A stretch of DNA of 64,000 bases from Rubrivivax sp. (GTDB lineage Bacteria > Pseudomonadota > Gammaproteobacteria > Burkholderiales > Burkholderiaceae_C): positions 186,001-250,000 of the forward strand of contig JAIXSE010000018.1 of assembly GCA_027484825.1 (NCBI GenBank), written 5' to 3'. Of the stretch, positions 35,078 to 42,945 are shown piece by piece. The translations under genes were made by a program, and so were the position numbers. Positions within the stretch are counted from its first letter, which is position 1, and each line of letters begins with the position of its first letter. The notes beneath the pieces are model-generated. The model saw only the letters and a program-made list of their open reading frames with translations. It searched no databases and was not told where the DNA came from.

Positions 35078-36412
35078 ATGACCAGCGCCATTGCCGTCAC
35101 CCGGCCGACCCCACGCAGCCGCGCGTTCTGGACCACCGTGCATCGCCTCGCCGGCCTGCTCACGGCCGCATTCCTCTTCATGGCCGGTCTGACCGGCGCC
35201 ATCATCTCCTGGGACCATGAACTGGATGAATGGCTCAACCCGGACTTGTTCCGCGTGGAGAGTCGTGGCGCCTATCGCCCTCCGGCGGAGATGGCCGCAG
35301 CCATTCAGCAATGGGATCCGCGTGTGGTGCCTACGTACTGGTCGCTGAGCTATGAGGAAGGGCATTCCGCCGTCTTCTTCGTCCGTGCGCTCAAGGACCC
35401 CACCACTGGCCGTGTCCCCAAGCTGGATTACAACCAGGTCTTTGTGGACCCGGTGACGGCGAAGGTGCTGGGGCGTCGAGACTCCCGTGCGGTATCGCTC
35501 TCTACGCGCAACCTCATGCCTTTTTTGCGGAAGCTGCACTACACCCTGCATGTGCCGCCGTTCTGGGGCAGTGATCGCTGGGGCTACTGGATCATGGGCG
35601 GGATTGCGCTGATCTGGCTGCTGGACAGTGTGGTGGGGCTGTTGCTCACGCTGCCGCCCAGGTCTCGTGCAACAACGGCATCGGCGCCATCCCCATCGCC
35701 GGCACCGTCTTCATCGGGCCCGCGCCGCTTCCTGTCGCGGTGGGCCCCAGCCTGGAGGATCAAGACCGGCGCCGGCCGCTACCGCGTCTATCTGGATCTG
35801 CACCGCGCGGTTGGGCTTTGGACCTGGATGGTTCTGATCGTCCTGGCCTTCACGTCGTTTTCGCTGAACCTGCGGCAGGAAGTGTTCTTTCCGCTGCTCT
35901 CCTTGGTGTCCAAGACCACCCCCCGCCTGGAGAGCCATCTCCCTCAAGCGCCCCTGGGCACCGTGGTTCAAGCGCGCCACGGCTTTGAGGCCGTGATCGA
36001 CACCGCCAGGCAGGAGGCCGCGCGGCGCGGATGGTCCACACCGATGAGCGGCATCTTCTACAACGCCCGATACGGCTTCTACAACGTGTCCTTCTTCGAC
36101 CGAAGCGTCGGCGGCGATGCCAGCAACATGCAGCTGTCCAATCTCTACATCGACGGACGGGACCTGCGCGTGCTCACCGTCAATGAGCCTTGGGTGGGCA
36201 CTGCGGCCGACGTATTTGCCCAGTTGCAGTTGCCGCTGCACTCGGGGCGGATCTTCGGGACGGTGGGGCGCGTGGTCATCACTGGCGTGGGTCTGCTGGT
36301 GGCCAGCCTGTCGGTGACCGGGGTGGTGGTCTGGTGGCGCAAACGGCAGGCACGACGGGTGTCGTCGCTTCGCCGCACTGGGGCCCTCGCTCAGGTCTTG
36401 GCGCGCGACTGA
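35078..36412 (+). CDS. PepSY-associated membrane protein (siderophore iron reductase-like)
   Basis: 444 residues with four hydrophobic helices: near residues 25-45 ('RLAGLLTAAFLFMAGLTGAIISWDHELDE'), about 175-195 ('WGYWIMGGIALIWLLDSVVGLLL'), about 245-262 and about 390-412. The 'HRLAG' and 'LDLHRAVGLW' motifs and periplasmic loops with a PepSY repeat define the PepSY_TM family. Members next to TonB receptors are thought to reduce or release iron from siderophores at the inner membrane. The last 22 bases overlap the convergent gene on the other strand. Confidence 0.85.
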   Translation: MTSAIAVTRPTPRSRAFWTTVHRLAGLLTAAFLFMAGLTGAIISWDHELDEWLNPDLFRVESRGAYRPPAEMAAAIQQWDPRVVPTYWSLSYEEGHSAVFFVRALKDPTTGRVPKLDYNQVFVDPVTAKVLGRRDSRAVSLSTRNLMPFLRKLHYTLHVPPFWGSDRWGYWIMGGIALIWLLDSVVGLLLTLPPRSRATTASAPSPSPAPSSSGPRRFLSRWAPAWRIKTGAGRYRVYLDLHRAVGLWTWMVLIVLAFTSFSLNLRQEVFFPLLSLVSKTTPRLESHLPQAPLGTVVQARHGFEAVIDTARQEAARRGWSTPMSGIFYNARYGFYNVSFFDRSVGGDASNMQLSNLYIDGRDLRVLTVNEPWVGTAADVFAQLQLPLHSGRIFGTVGRVVITGVGLLVASLSVTGVVVWWRKRQARRVSSLRRTGALAQVLARD

Positions 36413-36996
36413 GCCGGGGAGGGCCTGCAATCCGATGCCGCCATCCAGGGCTTCACCACCCAAAGAGCCGCTGCCCCGGCGATCACGCCCGCCGCGATCA
36501 ATCCGTGACCCGCAAGCCATTGATCCCCCACCAGGTAATTCACGCAGAGAGGGCTGTCGGCATCGAGGTAGAGCAGGCCGGCCGTCACCAGCATCCAGGC
36601 CGCATTCAGCAAGAAGAAGCTTGCGGTCACTGGATGGCGTCGCTGCGATCCCCAGCCCAGCAGGGCCCCGGCGCTGAGCCAGCTCAGGTACTTGGCCCCC
36701 TGCGTCGGCGTCGACATCAAGGCAAGGTCCAGGCTGGCTGGAATCATCCAGAACGCCATCACGCAGGCGGTCACCGTGATGCCGAGCAGGCCTTGGGTAT
36801 CGATGCTCAACGGGCGCGCCAGCAGCCAGTGCCGGGCGCAGAGCCACCCGGCCATCAGCAGCCAGGGAAACTCCACCAGCATGTGAAGCGCCATCCGGCT
36901 TTCAATGGCGTGACGGACCGGGTCGATCCAGAGCAGGACGGGCAAACCTGCGAACAGTCCCGGGACGGAGCGTCCCGCCCACGGGCAGCTCCTCAT
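36391..36996 (-). CDS. Small polytopic membrane protein in oxidase operon
   Basis: 201 residues with about five hydrophobic segments, including a 'HMLVEFPWLLMAGWL' stretch with conserved His. The start overlaps the SCO gene stop (ATGA), so it is co-translated with the cytochrome oxidase accessory genes. His/Trp-containing helices suggest a role in oxidase assembly or copper handling, in the manner of CtaG/CaaX-like membrane proteins, but I do not recognise the family with certainty. The 3' end overlaps the PepSY gene tail-to-tail. Confidence 0.65.
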   Translation of the reverse strand: MRSCPWAGRSVPGLFAGLPVLLWIDPVRHAIESRMALHMLVEFPWLLMAGWLCARHWLLARPLSIDTQGLLGITVTACVMAFWMIPASLDLALMSTPTQGAKYLSWLSAGALLGWGSQRRHPVTASFFLLNAAWMLVTAGLLYLDADSPLCVNYLVGDQWLAGHGLIAAGVIAGAAALWVVKPWMAASDCRPSPAQSRAKT

Positions 36997-37748
36997 GGCG
37001 CCTCCTCCTCATCCTCCTGGGAGACCTGCCGCGCAGCCGCCAGCGCTCGTTGCCAGTCCGCATAGTCAAACACCTGGCGCAGTCGTCCCCGCCGGTCGAG
37101 CAGGTGAAGGTCCCCGTTGTGGACGAAGCCGCCGAATCCATCGGGCACCGCCACCACCCCCAACTGGCTCAGCAACAGCGCACGCCCAGAGAAGGTCGTC
37201 GGCGCCGCGATGCGCCACCACTGTGGGTCCGACGAATGTTGCCGGCCATATCCGGCAAGCGCCGCTGTATCGTCGTGGGCAGGGTCGATTGATACGGACA
37301 GGAGGCGCACATGAGGGACTGCATGTGCGTCCACGTCTGGCGCCGAGTCCCGTTGCAATGCCTGCTGCATCTGGCTGAACTCGCTGCCCAAGGCCTGACA
37401 CACGCTGGGGCATCGGGTGTAGAAGAAGTCCACGAGGTAGGCCCCTGCGGCCGGATCGTCCAGCAATGCAGCGGTGGCGCCGGTGCTGTCGCGCAGGGTC
37501 ACCACCGGCGCCTGGATCTCTCCACGCGCAGCCGCTGCCCGGCGGAGCGCTTCAAACGTCCAATGCTCATAGCCTTGTGTCAGCTGGCTGACCGCCCATC
37601 CAAACACGACCAGGAACAACACACAGGCCGTCCAGGTCAGCCAGACGCCCGCATGGCGATTGAGTAGGTCAGGCTGCCCGGCGCGCAAGCGATCCGGTCC
37701 GGTCACTGCATCGCCGGACGGCATCGCGCGGGCGCCGGCGTCACTCAT
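36993..37748 (-). CDS. SCO1/SenC-family copper chaperone
   Basis: 251 residues from ATG 37748, which overlaps the cytochrome c stop by eight bases. One membrane anchor (about residues 38-58) is followed by a thioredoxin fold with the copper-binding CxxxC in 'FFYTRCPSVCQ' and the distal His in 'GFVHNGDLHL'. These three ligands define SCO proteins, which insert copper into terminal oxidases. The neighbouring ccoN-like gene encodes a copper-B oxidase, so it is the likely client. Confidence 0.88.
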   Translation of the reverse strand: MSDAGARAMPSGDAVTGPDRLRAGQPDLLNRHAGVWLTWTACVLFLVVFGWAVSQLTQGYEHWTFEALRRAAAARGEIQAPVVTLRDSTGATAALLDDPAAGAYLVDFFYTRCPSVCQALGSEFSQMQQALQRDSAPDVDAHAVPHVRLLSVSIDPAHDDTAALAGYGRQHSSDPQWWRIAAPTTFSGRALLLSQLGVVAVPDGFGGFVHNGDLHLLDRRGRLRQVFDYADWQRALAAARQVSQEDEEEAP

Positions 37749-38334
37749 GCGGCGGCAAGCCCTTGTCGCCCTCAAAAGGCCCTGTCCGCGCCTTGTGCGC
37801 TTCCCGCGCGGCCGCCACCGTCTCCGCGCTCACGGCGGCTGCCGAATTGCCCCATTGCGACCGCACATACGTCAGCACCGCCGCAATCTGCTCATCATTG
37901 AGCTGCCCGCCAAACGCCGGCATCGCGCCGTTGTAAACGGTGCCTTTGACGGTCAAGGCGCCATTGATGCCATGCAACAGGATGGCGGCGGCTGTGGCGT
38001 CCTTGCCGATCACCCACTCACTACCGGCCAGCGGCGGAAACACCCCCGGCAGGCCAAGGCCTGTGGCCTGATGGCAGGCCGCGCACAGGGAGGCGAACAG
38101 AGCAGCTCCATCCACCTTCGCGCTCGCAGACTTGGACGCCCGCGCGAGTTCCGACGCACTGCGCCCATCGCCCCAGGTGGCGGGGCTGTTGATGTCCGCC
38201 CGCAGGATGTAGACCACGCCAAAGCCCACCAGCAAAGCCGCCAGGCCGAGGATCGGCCAAGGAACCGGATTCGCCCGCTCTTGCGGATCCGGATTCTCGC
38301 GTTCCTGCTGGGGAGAAATGTCCGGGCTGCTCAT
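37741..38334 (-). CDS. Membrane-anchored monoheme cytochrome c
   Basis: 197 residues with an N-terminal membrane helix (about residues 27-45, 'WPILGLAALLVGFGVVYIL') and a periplasmic class I cytochrome c domain: heme site CAACH and a candidate Met ligand in 'NGAMPAFGG'. AGGAG precedes the ATG. It occupies the place of ccoP or a dedicated electron donor in the operon, but has a single heme site where CcoP has two. Confidence 0.87.
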   Translation of the reverse strand: MSSPDISPQQERENPDPQERANPVPWPILGLAALLVGFGVVYILRADINSPATWGDGRSASELARASKSASAKVDGAALFASLCAACHQATGLGLPGVFPPLAGSEWVIGKDATAAAILLHGINGALTVKGTVYNGAMPAFGGQLNDEQIAAVLTYVRSQWGNSAAAVSAETVAAAREAHKARTGPFEGDKGLPPHE

Positions 38335-38376
38335 GAAGGCTCCTGCTGACTGACGCTGATCGGCGCTGATTGACGT

Positions 38377-38988
38377 TTATTGGCGCGCGGCATCCGGCGC
38401 CGGTGTGTCCGGAACGCCCGGCACCGGATAGGTGTGATTCAAGGCCTTCAGATACGCCACCAGGTCCAGCGCCTCCGGTTTGGCCACCAGCACGCCAATG
38501 ACCGGCCCATACCCCGCCGGCAATTTCACCTGCACCTCGCCGGCATCGGCCTTGTCCTTCACCTCAAACAGAAACGGATAACTCGGCATGATGCTGCCGG
38601 CCATGTAGGCCCGCGGCTGGTAGAGGTGGCCCAGATGCCATTGATCACTGGGCTGGCGCGCACCGATGTTGAAGAGATCCGGTCCGGTGCGCATGGTGCC
38701 CAGCAGATGCGGGCTGTCATAGGCATAGTCGGCCGCCACGCTGGCACGGCCCCATCCGCGCTGCGAATCCGCTCCAAAGCTCTTTGCACGCGGTTGCTGG
38801 GAGTGGCAATAGACGCAGCCGTTGGCGATGTACTGCTGGCGGCCGCGCAGTTCCTGCGTGGTGTAGGGCTTGAGCGCCTGCGGTGTCTGCACCTCGCGCA
38901 CGGTCATGTAGGGAATCACCACCAGCGCGCCGGTGGCGATGCCGAGCATGGTCATGCCGCCGGCCAGCAGTTGGGTCTCGTTGTTCAT
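38377..38988 (-). CDS. ccoO: cbb3-type oxidase monoheme subunit CcoO
   Basis: 203 residues from ATG 38988 with GGAGA upstream. A membrane anchor (about residues 8-28) is followed by the heme motif CVYCHSQQPR, the conserved 'GPDLFNIGARQPSDQWHLGH' and the Met ligand in 'GSIMPSYPFLF', all characteristic of CcoO/FixO. Electrons pass from cytochrome c to the catalytic subunit encoded 13 bases upstream. Confidence 0.93.
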   Translation of the reverse strand: MNNETQLLAGGMTMLGIATGALVVIPYMTVREVQTPQALKPYTTQELRGRQQYIANGCVYCHSQQPRAKSFGADSQRGWGRASVAADYAYDSPHLLGTMRTGPDLFNIGARQPSDQWHLGHLYQPRAYMAGSIMPSYPFLFEVKDKADAGEVQVKLPAGYGPVIGVLVAKPEALDLVAYLKALNHTYPVPGVPDTPAPDAARQ

Positions 38989-39001
38989 GGCTTCGTCTCC
39001 C

Positions 39002-40579
39002 TCACTGCGCCAGCAAGGTGGGCCGGGTGCGGCCGGCCGAGCGTCCGAGCAGCAACATGGCGAAATGAACGGCAAACACGACATGCCCCAGCGCCATCAG
39101 CCCGCCGCCCACCGTGCGCGCCTTGAGGTAGGGCAGCGTCAGCGTCACGGAATCGATGAAAGGCCGGGACGGATCCAGCATGGCCTCGCCCTGCAGCCAT
39201 CCGCCAATGGTGAGCGACACGAAATAAATGATGATGCCGAGGGCGGCCAGCCAGAAGTGCGCCTGGATCAACCCCTTGGACGGCCATTCACGCCCGGACA
39301 CCCGAGGCACCACGAAGTAGATGGCGCCAAAGAACACCATCGTCACGAATCCGTACAGCCCCAGATGCGCATGGGCCACCGTGAAATGGGTGAAATGCGC
39401 CACCTGATTCACCGAGCGCAAGGCCTCGATGGAGCCCTGAATGGAGCTGGCGGTGTACATGAGTCCGCCAAAGCCAATGAATCGCAGGGTCGGGGAGGAC
39501 CGCAGGGCCGACATCCGGCCTTTGAGCGTCTGGTATTGATTGATGGTGAAGGCGAGTACCGGGATGATCATCATCATGCTCTGCACGATGGACAGGGTGA
39601 TCATCCAGCCGGGCACCGGCCCGCCAATCAGGTGATGCCCGCCGACCTGCCCATAGAAAAACGCCAAGCCCCAAAAGCCCAGCAGCGACAGGTTGTAGCT
39701 CTGCACCGGGCGCCCGATGATCTTGGGCAGAAAGTAATAGACCGACGCCAGTGCCAGTGGCGTGTAGAACAGGCCCAGCACGTTATGGCCGAACCACCAG
39801 TTGGTGGCGGCCTGTTGCACGCCCTTGTGAAAGTCCGGCATGTTCCCCACCAGAAACAGCACCGGGAACCAGAAGAGGGCGCAGCCCATGTACCAGACCG
39901 AGACATACAGGTGGTCGACCTTGCGCTGCAGAAGCGTCAGCACCAGCGGCACGCCAATCAGCGCCCCCCCGATCACAAAGAGCAGGTCGACCTGCCAGGG
40001 GATCTCCAGCCATTCCATGCCGTCACTCAGGCCGACCGCCACTGCGCCCAGGCCGGCGATCAAGGCCCCGTTCCACAGCGCAGCGCCGAGAAACGCGAAG
40101 GGCGCGCCCACCAGTTCGGTCTTGAGCAGCCGGGGAATCACGAAAAGCGCGGTGCCCAGGCCCGCCATCGGCGCCCAGCCGTAGGCCACCGCATTGAGAT
40201 GAATCGTGCGGATGCGGCCAAAGGTCAGCCAGGCCTGGCTCGTCAACCAGTCGGGCTCATGCAGCTTGATGGAGGCGATCAGTCCGGCGGTCGACGCGAC
40301 CAGCAGCCAGGCAAAGGCACAGCAGAGGAAGAAGAACACCAGCGGCGCCGAGGAGGCGTCCGCGCGGGCCCTGTCCATCAATTCAGCATCATGGAGCGGA
40401 TGCGTCAGCGCGGTGGCCGGGTCTTCCGGCGCGCCGATCTCGCCGGGTGCAAAGATGACCTCGGCCGCTTTGGCATTGGGCTCCAGCAGTCCTTTGCGCT
40501 GCGTCCAGATGAAGATGAACAGCGCGGTGACCGACAGGACAAAGGCCGACAGAAGTATGGCAACGGTGCTCAAGATCAC
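39002..40579 (-). CDS. ccoN: cbb3-like oxidase catalytic subunit CcoN, N-terminal extension
   Basis: Heme-copper oxidase subunit I with about 12 membrane helices after an N-terminal one. His-containing motifs for hemes and CuB are seen: 'TIHLNAVAYGW', 'WWFGHNVLGLFYTP', 'QVGGHHLIGG' and 'HFTHFTVAHAHLG'. The sequence is divergent from standard CcoN. The first 55 residues (one helix, then 'IWTQRKGLLEPN') resemble a CcoS-like module fused to the enzyme. Start is GTG 40579, or TTG 40573, which is better spaced from the GGGGGG at 40581-40586; open frame continues further upstream to 40669 without a better start. Confidence 0.87.
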   Translation of the reverse strand: MILSTVAILLSAFVLSVTALFIFIWTQRKGLLEPNAKAAEVIFAPGEIGAPEDPATALTHPLHDAELMDRARADASSAPLVFFFLCCAFAWLLVASTAGLIASIKLHEPDWLTSQAWLTFGRIRTIHLNAVAYGWAPMAGLGTALFVIPRLLKTELVGAPFAFLGAALWNGALIAGLGAVAVGLSDGMEWLEIPWQVDLLFVIGGALIGVPLVLTLLQRKVDHLYVSVWYMGCALFWFPVLFLVGNMPDFHKGVQQAATNWWFGHNVLGLFYTPLALASVYYFLPKIIGRPVQSYNLSLLGFWGLAFFYGQVGGHHLIGGPVPGWMITLSIVQSMMMIIPVLAFTINQYQTLKGRMSALRSSPTLRFIGFGGLMYTASSIQGSIEALRSVNQVAHFTHFTVAHAHLGLYGFVTMVFFGAIYFVVPRVSGREWPSKGLIQAHFWLAALGIIIYFVSLTIGGWLQGEAMLDPSRPFIDSVTLTLPYLKARTVGGGLMALGHVVFAVHFAMLLLGRSAGRTRPTLLAQ

Positions 40580-40795
40580 GCCCCCCGTGACGAATCGATA
40601 CGACGAATGCGGCGGACCTTGCTGCGCACTGCGCGAGCGCAAGCGACGACGGTCATCCGGTTGGCACACTGCTCAGCAAGCGCTTGCCGTCCATGTCTCC
40701 GGACTTGAGGAAGCGCAGCACAGAATGCCAGCATCAGTTCATAAAGAGAATAGTGGTCCACCATGACGGCATGCCGACACCGCTTTGACTCAATG
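40580..40795. promoter_or_regulatory. Upstream region of the oxidase operon
   Basis: 216 bases between the oxidase start and the convergent-facing terminator of the dehydratase gene. It must hold the oxidase promoter on the minus strand. I looked for an FNR/ANR box (TTGAT-N4-ATCAA) and did not find a convincing one. Confidence 0.35.
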
Positions 40796-40832
40796 AAAAA
40801 AGCCTCCGAGGGCGGTTGACCCTGGGAGGCTT
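40796..40832 (-). terminator. Intrinsic terminator of dehydratase gene
   Basis: On the minus strand, AAGCCTCC pairs with GGAGGCTT around a 17-base centre that contains a further short stem, followed by TTTTT. It lies about 40 bases after the dehydratase stop. This is a textbook rho-independent terminator. Confidence 0.88.
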
Positions 40833-40870
40833 GTCTTGCAGCGGAAAGCGCCGACGCTCGGCGCGCCGCT

Positions 40871-42619
40871 TCAGTGGGAATGTCTCGGCACTTCGGACCC
40901 GCGGCAGCCGCGCAGGAAGTCGAAGTCGCAGCCTTCATCGGCCTGCAGCACATGCTGCACATACAGCTTGCGATACCCGCTGGCGTCGGCCGGATCCGGC
41001 TGCTGCTTCGCCGCCCAGGCCTCCAGCCGCGACTGCAATTCCGCATCGGAGATGTCCAGGTGCAGACGGTTGTGGGCGCAATCGAGCTCGATCCAGTCGC
41101 CTTCGCGCACCACCGCCAGCGGGCCGCCGGCCTTGGCTTCCGGCGCCACATGCAGCACCACCGTGCCATAGGCGGTGCCGCTCATTCGGGCATCGCTGAT
41201 GCGCACCATGTCCTTGATGCCTTGCGCCAGCAGCTTGGGCGGCAGGCCCATGTTGCCCACTTCGGCCATGCCGGGATACCCGCGCGGCCCGCAGTTCTTC
41301 ATCACCAGCACCGAGTCCTTGTCGACCTCCAGCGCCGGATCCATGATGCGCGCCTTGTAGTCGTCAAAGTCCTCGAACACCACGGCGCGGCCCCGATGCT
41401 GCATGAGCGCGGGCGTGGCCGCCGACGGCTTGAGCACCGCACCGCGCGGCGCCAGATTGCCGCGCAGCACGCAGATGCCACCGTCCGCAATCAGCGGCTT
41501 GGCAATCGGGCGGACCACTTCATCGTCATAGATGGGCGCGTCGTGGCAGTTCTGCCAGAGTGTCTTGCCGTTGACCGTCAGCGCATCCTTGTGCGGCAGC
41601 AGGTCCGCGTCACCCAGCCGGCGCAGCACGGCCGGCAGGCCACCGGCGTAATAGAACTCTTCCATCAGGAAGCGGCCGCTGGGCAGCAGGTCGACCAGGG
41701 TCGGGGTGCCCTTGCCGATGCGGGTCCAGTCTTCCAGTTCCAGCGGCACGCCCACGCGGCCGGCAATCGCCTTGAGGTGGATCACCGCATTGGTGGAGCC
41801 GCCGATCGCCGCATTGGTGCGGATGGCATTTTCAAAGGCTTCGCGGGTGAGGATCTTGGACAGCTTCAGGTCTTCCCACACCATCTCCACGATGCGCATG
41901 CCTGACAGATGCGCCAGCACATAACGCCGGGCGTCGACCGCCGGAATCGCCGCGTTGTGGGGCAGGGAGGTGCCCAGCGATTCGGCCATGCAGGCCATGG
42001 TGCTGGCCGTGCCCATGGTGTTGCAGGTGCCGGCCGAGCGGGAATGGCCGGCTTCCGCCGCGATGAAGTCGTGCATCGAGATCTCACCGGCCTTCACCTG
42101 CTCATGCAGTTGCCACACGGCTGTGCCGGACCCGATGTTCTTGCCATTGAGCTTGCCATTGAGCATGGGCCCGCCGGTCACCACAATGGTGGGCAGGTCC
42201 ACGCTGGCGGCGCCCATCAGCAGGGCAGGGGTGGTCTTGTCGCAGCCCACCAGCAGCACCACCGCATCCATCGGATTGCCGCGAATCGACTCCTCCACAT
42301 CCATGCTGGCCAGATTGCGGGTGAGCATGGCGGTGGGGCGCAGATTGGACTCGCCATTGCTGAACACCGGGAATTCCACCGGAAAGCCGCCCGCTTCCAG
42401 AATGCCGCGCTTCACATGTTCCGCCAGCTTGCGGAAATGCGCATTGCAGGGCGTCAGCTCCGACCAGGTGTTGCAGATGCCAATGATGGGCTTGCCTTGA
42501 AATTCATGGTCCGGAATGCCCTGGTTCTTCATCCAGCTCCGGTACATGAAGCCGTTCTTGTCCTGGGTGCCGAACCATTCGGCGGAACGGAGCTTCCGGG
42601 TCTTTTTAGCCTCTGTCAT
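40871..42619 (-). CDS. Pentonate (L-arabinonate/D-xylonate-type) dehydratase, IlvD/Edd family
   Basis: 582 residues from ATG 42619 with AAGGA upstream. Three cysteines that bind the [2Fe-2S] cluster of the sugar-acid dehydratase branch are visible: Cys58 (SELTPCN), Cys126 (VGCDKTTPA) and Cys199 (SAGTCNTMGTAS), one residue away from my recollection of the numbering in the Rhizobium arabinonate dehydratase. The enzyme removes water from a pentonate to give a 2-keto-3-deoxy acid. The location in a xylose cluster points to D-xylonate or L-arabinonate; sequence alone does not decide. IlvD itself (dihydroxy-acid dehydratase) is less likely given the Cys pattern. No dehydrogenase for the preceding step lies in the window. 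Confidence 0.85.
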   Translation of the reverse strand: MTEAKKTRKLRSAEWFGTQDKNGFMYRSWMKNQGIPDHEFQGKPIIGICNTWSELTPCNAHFRKLAEHVKRGILEAGGFPVEFPVFSNGESNLRPTAMLTRNLASMDVEESIRGNPMDAVVLLVGCDKTTPALLMGAASVDLPTIVVTGGPMLNGKLNGKNIGSGTAVWQLHEQVKAGEISMHDFIAAEAGHSRSAGTCNTMGTASTMACMAESLGTSLPHNAAIPAVDARRYVLAHLSGMRIVEMVWEDLKLSKILTREAFENAIRTNAAIGGSTNAVIHLKAIAGRVGVPLELEDWTRIGKGTPTLVDLLPSGRFLMEEFYYAGGLPAVLRRLGDADLLPHKDALTVNGKTLWQNCHDAPIYDDEVVRPIAKPLIADGGICVLRGNLAPRGAVLKPSAATPALMQHRGRAVVFEDFDDYKARIMDPALEVDKDSVLVMKNCGPRGYPGMAEVGNMGLPPKLLAQGIKDMVRISDARMSGTAYGTVVLHVAPEAKAGGPLAVVREGDWIELDCAHNRLHLDISDAELQSRLEAWAAKQQPDPADASGYRKLYVQHVLQADEGCDFDFLRGCRGSEVPRHSH

Positions 42620-42945
42620 GGGTCCTTCTTGAGGGTCGGTGGGGTCCAGCCCCGTTGGCGGCATGCTAAGAAGGCCCTCGATGCTGGGCAAATCAAAAGT
42701 TTCCTGCGTCTGATATTCAAAACGATATGACGCACGGCTTCCAGATGTATCGCTTGTGTCTTTGCCGGCGGCTTGCGGGTTGTTCCTGACGCCGTTTGCC
42801 AGCCGTCGCTCTATTCTCGCGCCCACACCAACAAGCCAGCCGCTCCTTCACCTGTCTGACGCTCACGCTGATTTAGCGCTAAACGTCGGCATGGACTGCG
42901 ATGTTGATCGCTCAGAGACGAGCTGGCGCCACAGTCAGGAGACAC
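42620..42945. promoter_or_regulatory. Divergent control region between dehydratase and GH9 gene
   Basis: 326 bases carrying both promoters. AT-richer patches occur near 42691-42730 (toward the dehydratase) and near 42865-42890 (toward the glucanase). It includes the LacI-type operator listed separately. Confidence 0.6.
42872..42883. promoter_or_regulatory. LacI-family operator TTTAGCGCTAAA
   Basis: A perfect 12-bp palindrome with central CG, the form recognised by many LacI/GalR repressors. It is 63 bases before the glucanase start. The LacI regulator at 52826-53917 is the obvious candidate. Confidence 0.6.

Noticed and set aside
36961-36977. Perfect palindrome CGGGACG-GAG-CGTCCCG
   Set aside because: Lies inside the coding start of the small membrane protein, with no sign of a promoter; likely chance in GC-rich DNA.
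40580-40795. FNR/ANR box before the cbb3-like operon
   Set aside because: Expected for cbb3 oxidases, but no TTGAT-N4-ATCAA-like site could be read.
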